57,647 nucleotides of DNA from Deltaproteobacteria bacterium (lineage in GTDB: Bacteria > Myxococcota_A > Polyangia > Fen-1088). The position numbers and the translations under genes were made by a program. The notes below the pieces were generated by a model that was not told where the DNA came from, ran no database searches, and worked only from the letters and a program-made list of their open reading frames with translations. The stretch is from the NCBI GenBank assembly GCA_016935975.1, contig JAFGPX010000275.1:1-57647 (forward strand), read 5' to 3'. The number at the start of each line of letters is the position of its first letter. Within the stretch, counting starts at the first letter, position 1. This document shows, one piece after another, positions 11,553-19,518 of the stretch.

Positions 11553-11787
11553 CCAGCTGCGGGATCCCAGGGAAATCGTGCGCGACGAGATGTTCATGCG
11601 CGACCGGGTGCTGGCTGCGCTGAAGGAGGGTCCCAAAACTGTCCCCGAGATCGCCGAGGCGATGAGCTGGCCGGTGCACGAGGTGATGTTCTGGGTGATG
11701 GCCTGCCGGAAGTACGGCCTCGTCGCGGAGATCAAGGACCCGGACGGCGACTACTACCAGTACGAGCTGGTGGAAAAGGAAGGCTAG
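11545..11787 (+). CDS. small winged-helix-like protein of the hdr cluster
   Basis: 80 residues. The pattern RDRVLAALKEGPKTVPEIAEAM followed by EVMFWVMACRKYGLV and a short beta hairpin (DGDYYQYELVEK) is that of a compact winged helix-turn-helix. It overlaps the hdrA stop by eight bases and precedes hdrC by 12 bases, so it is an integral part of the operon. MarR/ArsR-like DNA binding is possible. An alternative is a small structural or assembly subunit of the Hdr complex, because nothing else in the operon is regulatory and the locus already has a two-component system downstream. I cannot assign a precise function. Confidence 0.75.
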   Translation: MSDQLRDPREIVRDEMFMRDRVLAALKEGPKTVPEIAEAMSWPVHEVMFWVMACRKYGLVAEIKDPDGDYYQYELVEKEG

Positions 11788-11799
11788 AAAGGAACGGAC

Positions 11800-12102
11800 A
11801 TGGCGCTGGTGAATCCATCCTTTCTCCAAGAGGTGAAGGCGTCGAAGGAGTTCAACGCCACGGCGTGCATGAATTGCGGCGTCTGCAGCGCCGTCTGCCC
11901 CCTGGAGATCGATCTTTTGCCGCGCAAGCTCTTCCGCTACGTGCTGCTGGGACTGGAAGACAAGGTGCTCGAGAACACGCCGGTCATCTACCAGTGCCTC
12001 CTGTGCAAGATGTGCGAGGCCAACTGCACCGCCGACGTGAACATCGCCGAGAACATCCGTTTTCTGCGCTCCTACATTGGCAGGAAGCTTTACAAGCTGT
12101 AG
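11800..12102 (+). CDS. hdrC: HdrC-like [4Fe-4S] subunit
   Basis: 100 residues, short for HdrC. Two ferredoxin-type cluster motifs are visible: CMNCGVCSAVCPLEID near residues 23-33 and CLLCKMCEANC near 66-76. The body is helical and the C-terminus basic. HdrC carries electrons from HdrA to the HdrB active site. Gene order hdrA-wHTH-hdrC-hdrB, with 12 and 15-base gaps, supports the assignment. A ribosome site AAAGGAA precedes the ATG. Confidence 0.9.
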   Translation: MALVNPSFLQEVKASKEFNATACMNCGVCSAVCPLEIDLLPRKLFRYVLLGLEDKVLENTPVIYQCLLCKMCEANCTADVNIAENIRFLRSYIGRKLYKL

Positions 12103-12117
12103 CGAAGGAGAAACTTC

Positions 12118-13134
12118 ATGCCTCTGCCCACCGGCCCCGTGATCGGCATCATGCTGGACAACCTCCGCAAGAGGGATTCCGTGTTCCCGATCTCGCGCCG
12201 GAAGGCCGTTAAGTGGGCCAAGGATCTCGCGATCCCCGTAGGCGGCGAGACGGTCCTGTACACCGGCTCGATGTACCAACTGCTGCCCTACATGATTGCT
12301 GCGGTCAACCGTATGGGGAAGCTGGAGAACACCTTCCTGGCCAAGATGGTCGGGATGGGCCGATTCTTCAACCGCATGATCAACGTGTCCAACATCATGT
12401 TTCGGCCCAGGGGGTCCGATCACAAGCGATTCGGAAGCATCATTCGTGACATCGCCCGCCTGCTACAGCAGGCCGGCGTGAAGTTCGGCTACCTCTACAA
12501 GGAGGAGCTTTACGCCGGCGCCCTGGCCTACGACCTCGGCGCCGACGACACGTTCATCGCGCACGCGCGGCGCGTCCACAGCCTCCTCAAGAAGCACGGC
12601 GTGCGCTCGCTGATCACGATCGACCCCCACACGACCAACATGCTGCGCTCCGTCTACCCGACCGTGCTGCCCGACTTCGATCTGGAGGTCAAGAGCTACA
12701 TCGAGGTTCTGGCCGCGCGAGAGAACCTCCGGCCGCGGAACAAGGTCGAGGGTCCGATCGTGATCCACGACTCGTGCGTCTACGCGCGCTACGAGGAGGT
12801 AATCGAGGAGCCGAGGCGGCTGCTAGAGCGGGCCGGCTACACGGTGGTGGAGCCCCGGGACAACCGCAAGCTGACCCACTGCTGCGGGGGACCGATCGAG
12901 TCGCTGTTCCCCAGCATGGCGCACCAGATCGGCGTCAAGCGCGTGGAGCAGTTCAAGAAGGTCAACGGCAACCGCGTCGCCACGATGTGTCCCATCTGTA
13001 TGGCCACCCTACAGCAGGCCACCGGCGGAGCGCTCGAGATCAACGACATCTCCAGCTACCTGGCTCGAGCTTTCTGCGAGCCGGGAGGGAACGGCAAGCC
13101 CGCGAGCGCCAAAGACAACCGGAGTGGGCTATGA
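12118..13134 (+). CDS. hdrB: HdrB-like subunit with a single intact CCG (noncubane cluster) motif
   Basis: 338 residues. One complete CCG domain occupies the C-terminal half: Cys in HDSCVYAR, then CC in THCCGGP, then CPIC in TMCPICMAT, spaced C-x34-CC-x34-C-x2-C. Methanogen HdrB has two such motifs that bind two noncubane [4Fe-4S] clusters. Here the N-terminal half has the matching region (LYTGSMYQLLPYM) but no cysteines, so probably only one catalytic cluster forms. Proteins of this type reduce or oxidise disulfides, or act as electron relays (HdrD, GlpC, BamD relatives). The ATG follows AAGGAG. Its stop overlaps the start of the NuoG-like gene (ATGA). Confidence 0.88.
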   Translation: MPLPTGPVIGIMLDNLRKRDSVFPISRRKAVKWAKDLAIPVGGETVLYTGSMYQLLPYMIAAVNRMGKLENTFLAKMVGMGRFFNRMINVSNIMFRPRGSDHKRFGSIIRDIARLLQQAGVKFGYLYKEELYAGALAYDLGADDTFIAHARRVHSLLKKHGVRSLITIDPHTTNMLRSVYPTVLPDFDLEVKSYIEVLAARENLRPRNKVEGPIVIHDSCVYARYEEVIEEPRRLLERAGYTVVEPRDNRKLTHCCGGPIESLFPSMAHQIGVKRVEQFKKVNGNRVATMCPICMATLQQATGGALEINDISSYLARAFCEPGGNGKPASAKDNRSGL

Positions 13135-14486
13135 GGCAAATAACCATGAAGATCGACGGGCGCGAGGCGAAGGCCGAGCATCGCGCGCCGCTGCTGGGAG
13201 CCATCCGCTCGCTTGGCATCCACGTGCCCACGCTGTGCCATCTCGACGGTCTCGAGCCCTACGGCGTTTGCCGGATGTGCGTCGTGGAGGTCAAACGGGG
13301 CAAGCGCACTCGCCTCGTCACCTCGTGCAACTTCCCCTCCGAGGAAGGCCTCGAGGTGTTCACCGACACCGAGCGGGTGCGCCAGCATCGGAAGATCATG
13401 GCCGAGCTTCTCTTGGCCCGCTGCCCGAACGTCCCGTACGTGCAGGAACTGGCGAGGTCGGTCGGCGTGGAGAAGTCGCGTTTCCGGATGGTCGAGGCGA
13501 GCGACTGCGTGATGTGCGGGCTTTGCGTGCGCGTCTGCGACCAGATCGTCGGCGCCTCCGCGCTGAGCTTCATCGACCGCGGAAACCAGCGCGTGGTGGG
13601 TACTCCGTGGTACGTGGACGACGGCGCCTGCATCGCCTGCGGAGCCTGCAGTTACGTCTGCCCGACCGGCGCCATGCACATGGAGGAGCAGACCACCGAA
13701 CGCTGGCGGCGAGAGCTGGCCGCCGACCAGCGCATCTGCCGCTACGCGCGCATGGGGCTCGTGTCGTACAAGATCTGCCCCAACGACTTCCGCTGCTCGG
13801 AATGCGACGTCGACCAGCGTCTCTTCGAGGAGCACGGAACCCACCCGGTCCTGGCCGTCGCCCCGGGCCAGCGGAGCAAGCCCCGGCCCGTGGGGCCCTT
13901 CCTCGTGGTGGAGGATCGCTGCTACTCTCGCAGCCATGCTTGGGTAAAGATGACGGGTGGCCACGCGCGCATCGGCATCGATGATTTCGCCCTTCAGCTG
14001 CTCGGACCGGTCGAGCAAGTGACCGTGCATAGCCGGAAGGACGCAGCGGTCAAGACGGGCGACGCCGCAGTCACCGTAGTGGCCCGCGGGCGCCGCATGA
14101 CCCTGCGCTTTCCCGTAGCGGGGACGGTGGCCGGCCTCAATGAGACGGTGCTCGCCGATCCGGCAATGCTCGCGCAGGATTGCTACGACCGTGGCTGGAT
14201 TTTGCGGATCCGTCCGACCGATTTCTACACCCAGAGCCGCCTGCTCATCGGCCGGGATGACGTCGCGTCCTGGATCGCGGAACAGACGCAGAAGCTGGCC
14301 CAGGCCCTCGGCGTAGAGGTTGCGCGCGGGCTCGAACCCGGATTCGGCGCCAAGATCGCCGACAAGGACTTCGCGCGACTCGGCGCACTGTTCCTCGAGG
14401 ACAAGCCGACCCCGACGATGCCGACACCGATGGCACCACGAACACCGCCGGCGCCACAGACACCGCCGCCGCCAAGGACGATCTAA
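13131..14486 (+). CDS. NuoG-like Fe-S protein fused to a Cys4 motif and a lysine-less GcvH-like domain
   Basis: 451 residues. N-terminal [2Fe-2S] domain with Cys at 36, 47, 50 and 66; then two [4Fe-4S] motifs (Cys 126/129/132/136 and 167/170/173/177), as in NuoG/HndD. No catalytic hydrogenase or molybdopterin domain follows. Instead there is C-x12-C-x5-C-x2-C (203-225), then a glycine-cleavage-H-like barrel (about 263-362: HAWVKM, ARIGIDDFALQLLG, FPVAGTVAGLNE, DRGWILRI), a helical tail and a Pro-rich end. The lipoyl lysine of GcvH sits eight residues before the PVSG proline; here that position is Gly320, flanked by Arg. The same module recurs in the minus-strand gene ending at 21394. Start overlaps the hdrB stop; GGAGTGGG lies upstream. 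Confidence 0.88.
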   Translation: MRQITMKIDGREAKAEHRAPLLGAIRSLGIHVPTLCHLDGLEPYGVCRMCVVEVKRGKRTRLVTSCNFPSEEGLEVFTDTERVRQHRKIMAELLLARCPNVPYVQELARSVGVEKSRFRMVEASDCVMCGLCVRVCDQIVGASALSFIDRGNQRVVGTPWYVDDGACIACGACSYVCPTGAMHMEEQTTERWRRELAADQRICRYARMGLVSYKICPNDFRCSECDVDQRLFEEHGTHPVLAVAPGQRSKPRPVGPFLVVEDRCYSRSHAWVKMTGGHARIGIDDFALQLLGPVEQVTVHSRKDAAVKTGDAAVTVVARGRRMTLRFPVAGTVAGLNETVLADPAMLAQDCYDRGWILRIRPTDFYTQSRLLIGRDDVASWIAEQTQKLAQALGVEVARGLEPGFGAKIADKDFARLGALFLEDKPTPTMPTPMAPRTPPAPQTPPPPRTI

Positions 14487-14499
14487 GGAGAGCGTTCCG

Positions 14500-14979
14500 A
14501 TGCTAACAGATGAAGCCAAGCTGAACGAGATCATCGAGCACTGGAAACGCGACAGCAGCTATCTAATCGAGATGCTCCAAGACGTGCAGGCGCACTACCG
14601 CTACATTCCCCATCCGTTGGCGCGTCGGCTCGCCGAGGAACTCGACGTGCCCGTCAACCGCATCTTCCACATCGCAACGTTCTACAAGGGCTTCACGCTC
14701 GAGCCGCGCGGCAAGTTCCCGATCGCGGTGTGCACGGGGACGGCCTGCCACGTCAAGGGCGGCACGCGTATCCTCGAGAACATCTTGCGCGACCTCGGGG
14801 TGGAACGGGAGGGGCAGGTCAGCGCGGACGGCCTCTTCAGCGTGGAGTCGGTCCGTTGCGTGGGATGCTGCGGCCTCGCCCCCGTCGTGACCGTCGGCGG
14901 GGACGTCTACGGCCAGACGTCGTCGGTGAAGATCAGCAGGATCCTGGAACGGGTGCGGAAGGCGGAGCAGGCCCACTGA
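14500..14979 (+). CDS. nuoE: NuoE/HndA-like thioredoxin-fold [2Fe-2S] subunit
   Basis: 159 residues, normal NuoE length. A helical N-terminus (YLIEMLQDVQAHYRYIP) and the signature FYKGFTLEPRGKFPI precede the [2Fe-2S] ligands C-x4-C in VCTGTACHVKGG and C-x3-C in VRCVGCCGLAP. NuoE sits next to NuoF and exchanges electrons with it in NADH-oxidising modules, including electron-bifurcating NADH-dependent hydrogenases. AAGGAG lies nine bases upstream of the ATG. Together with the ferredoxin gene and nuoF downstream it forms the NAD(H) module of the complex. Confidence 0.95.
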   Translation: MLTDEAKLNEIIEHWKRDSSYLIEMLQDVQAHYRYIPHPLARRLAEELDVPVNRIFHIATFYKGFTLEPRGKFPIAVCTGTACHVKGGTRILENILRDLGVEREGQVSADGLFSVESVRCVGCCGLAPVVTVGGDVYGQTSSVKISRILERVRKAEQAH

Positions 14980-15000
14980 CGCCGCTCTGGGAGGTAACCG

Positions 15001-15384
15001 ATGCCCAAACTCAAGATCGAGGATCTGGACCGGATCAGCCAGCAGCAGAAGCGCAGCATGTCTTTGCGCGAAGGGGCGGGACGCGTGAGAATCACGGTCC
15101 ACATGGGCACCTGCGGCATTTCGGCGGGGGCCCGGAAGATCATGGCGGAGGTGCTGCGCTGCCTGGAGAAGTCCAAGGCGACCGACGTCGTCGTGACCAC
15201 CACCGGCTGCGCCGGCCTCTGCAGCCGCGAGCCCATGATCACGGTCGAGGTGCGTGATCAGGCCCCAGTCAAATACGTCGACCTGGACGAGAAGAAGACG
15301 AGCCGGATCTTCGAGGAGCACGTCCTCAAAGGCACCGTCGTGAAGGACTACGCCCTGGCGGTGGGAAGCGAGCAAACGCTATGA
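15001..15384 (+). CDS. thioredoxin-like [2Fe-2S] ferredoxin (HndB-like)
   Basis: 127 residues. After a charged helical start comes a thioredoxin-like [2Fe-2S] ferredoxin domain: HMGTCGISAGA with the first Cys, and TGCAGLCSREPM with the next two Cys of the cluster. The arrangement NuoE - small [2Fe-2S] protein - NuoF matches HndA-HndB-HndC of NADP-reducing hydrogenases and similar bifurcating enzymes. The stop overlaps the nuoF start by four bases. It probably shuttles electrons within the NuoEF-like module. Confidence 0.88.
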   Translation: MPKLKIEDLDRISQQQKRSMSLREGAGRVRITVHMGTCGISAGARKIMAEVLRCLEKSKATDVVVTTTGCAGLCSREPMITVEVRDQAPVKYVDLDEKKTSRIFEEHVLKGTVVKDYALAVGSEQTL

Positions 15385-17249
15385 GCGTGAACACCGACAC
15401 CGCAAGGCCCGAGGAACAGATTTCGCCGCGCGTGGGCGGCTACCGCATGCACCTGATGCTGTGCGCGGGCACGGCCTGCGTCGCCAGCAACTCCTACCGG
15501 ATCAAGGAGGCCCTTGAGCGCGAGATCAAGAAGCACGGCCTTGCCAACGAAATCGCCGTCGTGATGACTGGCTGCAACGGCTTCTGCGCTCAGGGTCCGG
15601 TCATGGTCGTCCAGCCGGACGAGATTTTCTACCAGCACCTCACCGAGAAGGACATCCCGCATCTCGTCGAAGAGCACATGCTCAAGGGCCGGCCGGTCCC
15701 CGCCCTCATGTACACCCCGCCCGCCGGCAAGGCCGCCATTCCGAAGATGAGCGAGATTGGCTTCTTCAAGAAGCAGCGCCTTCTCGCCCTGCGAAACCGC
15801 GGTCTGCTCGACCCCGAGTCGATCGACGAGTACATCGCCCGCGACGGCTACCGAGCCCTGGCCAAGGTCCTCACCGAAATGACGCCGGAGCAGGTCGTCC
15901 AGGAGATGATCGCCTCCGGACTCCGTGGACGCGGCGGCGGCGGATTCCCCACCGGAATCAAGTGGAAGACCTGTCGCGAGGCGCCCGGCGAGCCGAAATT
16001 CGTCGTCTGCAACGCCGACGAGGGCGACCCCGGCGCGTACATGGACCGCAGTATTATCGAGGGCGACCCGCACAGCGTGCTCGAGGGGATGGCGATCGCG
16101 GCGTACGCCATCGGTTCCAGCCGGGGCTATGTCTACATCCGTCACGAATACCCGCTGGCGCTGCAGCGTCTCGAGAAGGCCATCGCCGACGCTCGAGCCT
16201 TCTGTCTTCTGGGGAAGAACATCTTCGAGCGCGGCTTCGATTTCGACGTGAAGATCCACCGGGGCGCCGGCGCCTTCGTCTGCGGCGAATCCACCGCCCT
16301 GATGGCCTCGATGGAGGGGCGCCCCGGCGAGCCGCGCGCGAAATACATCCACACCGTCGAGCACGGCCTGTGGGATCTGCCGACGAACCTCAACAACGTC
16401 GAGACGTATGCCAACGTTCCCCCGATCATCCTCCGGGGCGCCAAGTGGTTCGCGGGGATCGGGACCGGAGACGTCTCCGAGAACCCCTGGGGTGGCAGCA
16501 AGGGAACCAAGGTCTTCTCCCTGGTGGGCAAGGTCCACAACACCGGCCTGGTCGAGGTCCCGATGGGGATCACCCTGCGAGAGATCGTCTTCGACATCGG
16601 TGGCGGGATGATGAAGGGCCGGAAGTTCAAAGCGGTGCAAACCGGCGGTCCGTCCGGCGGCGTGATCCCGGAGGAACTGCTCGACCTCCCGGTCGATTTC
16701 GACCAGCTCACCCGCGTCGGCTCCATGATGGGCTCCGGCGGCATGATCGTCATGGACGACACGGACTGCATGGTCGACATCGCCCGCTACTTCATCGATT
16801 TCCTCATCGGCGAATCCTGCGGGAAGTGCCTGCCGTGCCGTGAGGGCCTGACCCAGATCAACGCCATCCTCAACGACATCTGCAACGGCACGGCCCTGGA
16901 AGGCTCGATCGAGCTGCTCGAGGAGCTGGCCAACACCGTCAAGGAGTGCTCCCTGTGCGCCCTGGGTGGCTCGGCTCCCAATCCGGTCCTGAGCACGCTG
17001 CGCTACTTCCGCTCCGAGTACGAGGCGCACGTCAAAGAGAAGCGCTGCCCCGCCGGCGTATGCAAGGCCCTGATCACCTACTCGATCGACCCGGCCAAGT
17101 GCACCGGCTGCTTGGTCTGCAAGCGGAACTGCCCGCAAGATGCCATCGCCGGCGACAAGAAGGTGGTTCACACCATCGACGCCGACAAGTGCATCAAGTG
17201 CGGCATCTGTCGCGACGTCTGCGCCTTCGACGCCGTCATCGTCCGTTGA
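15381..17249 (+). CDS. nuoF: NuoF/HndC-like NAD(H)- and FMN-binding subunit with extra Fe-S domains
   Basis: 622 residues. An N-terminal thioredoxin-like [2Fe-2S] domain (LCAGTACVASN, TGCNGFCAQGP) precedes the NuoF core. The NADH/FMN glycine-rich loop is GLRGRGGGGFPTGIKW with VCNADEGDPGAYMDR following. The FMN/Fe-S domain ends with the [4Fe-4S] motif ESCGKCLPCREG and the distal Cys in ECSLCALGG. Two ferredoxin motifs close the protein (CTGCLVCKRNCP and CIKCGICRDVC). This is the HndC/HydB-type architecture used in soluble NAD(P)H-linked hydrogenases and bifurcating enzymes. It is the NAD(H) site of the cluster. It overlaps the preceding gene by four bases and is the last gene of the contiguous structural run. 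Confidence 0.95.
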   Translation: MSVNTDTARPEEQISPRVGGYRMHLMLCAGTACVASNSYRIKEALEREIKKHGLANEIAVVMTGCNGFCAQGPVMVVQPDEIFYQHLTEKDIPHLVEEHMLKGRPVPALMYTPPAGKAAIPKMSEIGFFKKQRLLALRNRGLLDPESIDEYIARDGYRALAKVLTEMTPEQVVQEMIASGLRGRGGGGFPTGIKWKTCREAPGEPKFVVCNADEGDPGAYMDRSIIEGDPHSVLEGMAIAAYAIGSSRGYVYIRHEYPLALQRLEKAIADARAFCLLGKNIFERGFDFDVKIHRGAGAFVCGESTALMASMEGRPGEPRAKYIHTVEHGLWDLPTNLNNVETYANVPPIILRGAKWFAGIGTGDVSENPWGGSKGTKVFSLVGKVHNTGLVEVPMGITLREIVFDIGGGMMKGRKFKAVQTGGPSGGVIPEELLDLPVDFDQLTRVGSMMGSGGMIVMDDTDCMVDIARYFIDFLIGESCGKCLPCREGLTQINAILNDICNGTALEGSIELLEELANTVKECSLCALGGSAPNPVLSTLRYFRSEYEAHVKEKRCPAGVCKALITYSIDPAKCTGCLVCKRNCPQDAIAGDKKVVHTIDADKCIKCGICRDVCAFDAVIVR

Positions 17250-17284
17250 ACGCCCGTCGGGCGGGAGGATTGCACCCCTGGTTC

Positions 17285-17304
17285 GGCGGCCGCGCGCGGC
17301 CGCC
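17285..17304 (+). terminator. GC-rich perfect palindrome after nuoF, possible terminator
   Basis: A 20-base perfect inverted repeat (left arm GGCGGCCGCG) lies 35 bases after the nuoF stop. It can form a stem of at least eight pairs. It is followed by an A-run rather than a T-run, so intrinsic termination is uncertain; a Rho-dependent or attenuating role, or mRNA end protection, is equally possible. It separates the structural genes from the kinase gene. Confidence 0.4.
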
Positions 17305-17377
17305 AGGTGCCGAAAAAACGGTCGCACAAAAAGGCGTAGCGTGCTTTCTTGGCTAGGGTGCGGCTCGGGCCGTCAAG

Positions 17378-17518
17378 ATGCATGACGCTGTCGATTTCGA
17401 GCAACGCTTCATCGAAGTCTCCACACGGCTGCGAGTCGGCCTTGCGGCGAAACGCAGCGAAGCCACGCTCTTCGGTATGTCGAGCTTCCTGCAGCGTTTG
17501 ATACGCCGCGCAACCTAA
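17378..17518 (+). CDS. possible 46-residue small protein upstream of the sensor kinase
   Basis: An ATG-initiated frame of 46 residues starting MHDAVDFEQRFIEVS and ending LQRLIRRAT, with a TAA stop 12 bases before the kinase start. The composition (amphipathic, helical, few low-complexity residues) is protein-like, but no good ribosome site precedes the ATG and no family is recognised. It could be a translated leader for the kinase gene, or a chance frame in the 281-base gap after nuoF. Confidence 0.3.
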   Translation: MHDAVDFEQRFIEVSTRLRVGLAAKRSEATLFGMSSFLQRLIRRAT

Positions 17519-17530
17519 GACCGAAAGAAA

Positions 17531-19471
17531 TTGAGACCCTTCGGAAGAATAGGCTGGAAGAAGACAGTCTGGTTCCGGTTGACAGTCGGATCCGTCTGCA
17601 TCATTCCGGTGGCCAATGTCGTTCTGTCGCTCCTCATCATCCTCAGCATCAGCGGATCGCTCGTCGAGGAAGTCCAGGCCCGCGTGCGCCTGGATCTCAA
17701 CTCCGCCAGGAGGCTGTACGACCGGCGCATCGACGACATCTGCCTTCTCATGAGGGCGACCTCTACGCGGCGCGTAGTGCCCACCCCGCTCGAAAGCTGG
17801 GAAAGGGAAGACCTACACAGACTGCTGCAGCACGTCCGGCAGGCGGGAAAGCTGGACATCATCGCTCTGCTCGAAACGGACGGCCGGGTTGTCTACCGCG
17901 AAAACAACCCGGACCAGGCGGGGGACGACGTCTCGTACAACCCGATCGTTTCCAAAGCCCTGAGGCAGAGGAAGTGCTTCCGGGGCACAGCCATCGTGCC
18001 ATACAAGTACCTGGAGAAGGAGGGTGCGGATCTGGTGTCTCGGACGTCTCTGGAAACAAGCCCCACCTTGAAGACGACAGCCGGAAAAGAGCTCGGCCAC
18101 CGCGACGCAATGGTCATAGGCGCGGCGGTACCACTCGCAGACCTACGAACAGGCCGGGATTGCGTGGGCTTTCTCTATGGGGCGAGGCTTCTGAACCAAG
18201 ACCACTCCATCGTCGACGAGATCAAGCAGGAGCTGTACCAGGACGAACTCTATAGAGGCGTGGACGTGGGAGCTGCAACCATCTTCCACCGAAACATTCG
18301 AATCTCCACTAGCATGAAAAGCGGGCAAGGCTTCCGGGCCGTCGGCACGTTCCTTAGCCCAGAAGTCTACAAGAAGGTGCTGGAGAGGAAGGAGAACTGG
18401 GCCGATCGGGCCCTGGTGGTCAACGATTGGTACATCACCGCCTACGAACCGATCCTGGATCCTGCGAATCGGGTCGTCGGAGCCCTGGGAGTCGGCACGT
18501 TGGAGGCCCCCTTCGTACGCACCCGCAGACTGGCGTTGGGATCCTCTCTCGCGGTGGTGGCATTCACCTCCCTAGTCAGCCTCTTGCTGCTTGCACTTGC
18601 GACCGGGTGGCTGCTACGCCCCATCGGCCGGATCGTCGAGATGTCAAACCGGGTTGCGGCGGGCGACCTCTCGGCCCGAGTGGGAATACGTCCTCCTGGC
18701 GAGATGGGGTTCCTGTGCCAGGCGATAGACCAGATGGCCGATGCCGTCACGCAACGAGAGGAGGCCCTGAAACAGACGACCCGCAGGCAGATCGGCCAGA
18801 GCGAGAAACTGGCCGCCGTCGGACGGATGGCGGCAGGTATCGCCCACGAAATCAATAACCCACTGACCGGATTGCTGACCTTCGAGCACCTGCTGAAGGA
18901 CGAGAAGGGTTTGAGCGAGAAGGGGCGCGAGTACCTCGACATCATGCACAAGGAGACCTCCCGGATGCGGGGGATTGTCCTGGGGCTTCTGAATTTCGCC
19001 CGCGAGTCGCCCACAGAAATGACTCTCCTGGACGTCAACGAGATCATCCGTCAGTCGGTCACGCTCCTGCGCAACCAGAAGAAGTTCAACAACATCGCGA
19101 TCAAGGAAGAACTCGCGTCCAGACTCCCCAGCGTAGATGCGGACGCCAATCAACTACAGCAGGTGCTGGTCAATCTGTGTCTCAACGCCTGCGAGGCCAT
19201 GCCCAAGGGGGGCACGCTCACCATCTCCACCTGCGAGGAGAACAAATACGTGGTGGTTTCCGTCGCGGACACGGGTTGTGGTATCGAGGAAGAACACCTG
19301 GAAAAGGTATTCGACCCGTTCTTCACCACCAAGCCGGTCGGGAAGGGAACCGGTCTGGGATTGAGTGTCAGCTACGGCATCATCCGCCAGCACGGCGGAG
19401 TCATCAAAGTGGAGAGCCAGAAGGGCCAAGGCACCGTGTTCACCTTCACGCTTCCCGTGGCGTCCCGATGA
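17531..19471 (+). CDS. membrane sensor histidine kinase (periplasmic sensor, HAMP, HisKA, HATPase)
   Basis: 646 residues from a TTG start at 17531. First membrane segment about residues 16-40, then a large periplasmic sensor region with a Cache-like layout ([13 protein letters not shown]; later [21 protein letters not shown]). A second membrane segment (about 333-357) leads into HAMP ([20 protein letters not shown]). The phosphoacceptor His is in [12 protein letters not shown] near residue 439. The ATPase has the N box ([10 protein letters not shown]), DTGCGI and GKGTGLGLS. It is an NtrB-like class HK and the next gene encodes an NtrC-type regulator, so the two form a pair. By position it probably senses a periplasmic small ligand or redox cue and controls the hdr/nuo operon; the ligand is unknown. 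Confidence 0.93.
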   Translation: MRPFGRIGWKKTVWFRLTVGSVCIIPVANVVLSLLIILSISGSLVEEVQARVRLDLNSARRLYDRRIDDICLLMRATSTRRVVPTPLESWEREDLHRLLQHVRQAGKLDIIALLETDGRVVYRENNPDQAGDDVSYNPIVSKALRQRKCFRGTAIVPYKYLEKEGADLVSRTSLETSPTLKTTAGKELGHRDAMVIGAAVPLADLRTGRDCVGFLYGARLLNQDHSIVDEIKQELYQDELYRGVDVGAATIFHRNIRISTSMKSGQGFRAVGTFLSPEVYKKVLERKENWADRALVVNDWYITAYEPILDPANRVVGALGVGTLEAPFVRTRRLALGSSLAVVAFTSLVSLLLLALATGWLLRPIGRIVEMSNRVAAGDLSARVGIRPPGEMGFLCQAIDQMADAVTQREEALKQTTRRQIGQSEKLAAVGRMAAGIAHEINNPLTGLLTFEHLLKDEKGLSEKGREYLDIMHKETSRMRGIVLGLLNFARESPTEMTLLDVNEIIRQSVTLLRNQKKFNNIAIKEELASRLPSVDADANQLQQVLVNLCLNACEAMPKGGTLTISTCEENKYVVVSVADTGCGIEEEHLEKVFDPFFTTKPVGKGTGLGLSVSYGIIRQHGGVIKVESQKGQGTVFTFTLPVASR

Positions 19472-19518
19472 CGACCTCGCTCTGGAAACCCGGATAACAG
19501 GCAAAAGAGGGCCATAGC

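Noticed and set aside
13131..14486. Annotation as glycine cleavage H protein
   Set aside because: No lipoyl lysine and no gcvT/gcvP genes; the main body is a NuoG-like Fe-S protein.
15348..17327. 659-residue minus-strand open frame opposite nuoF
   Set aside because: Shadow of NuoF, which has full family signatures.
17349..17364. Sigma-54 (-24/-12) promoter upstream of the kinase gene
   Set aside because: Only GG and GC at the right distance match; the remaining consensus bases do not.
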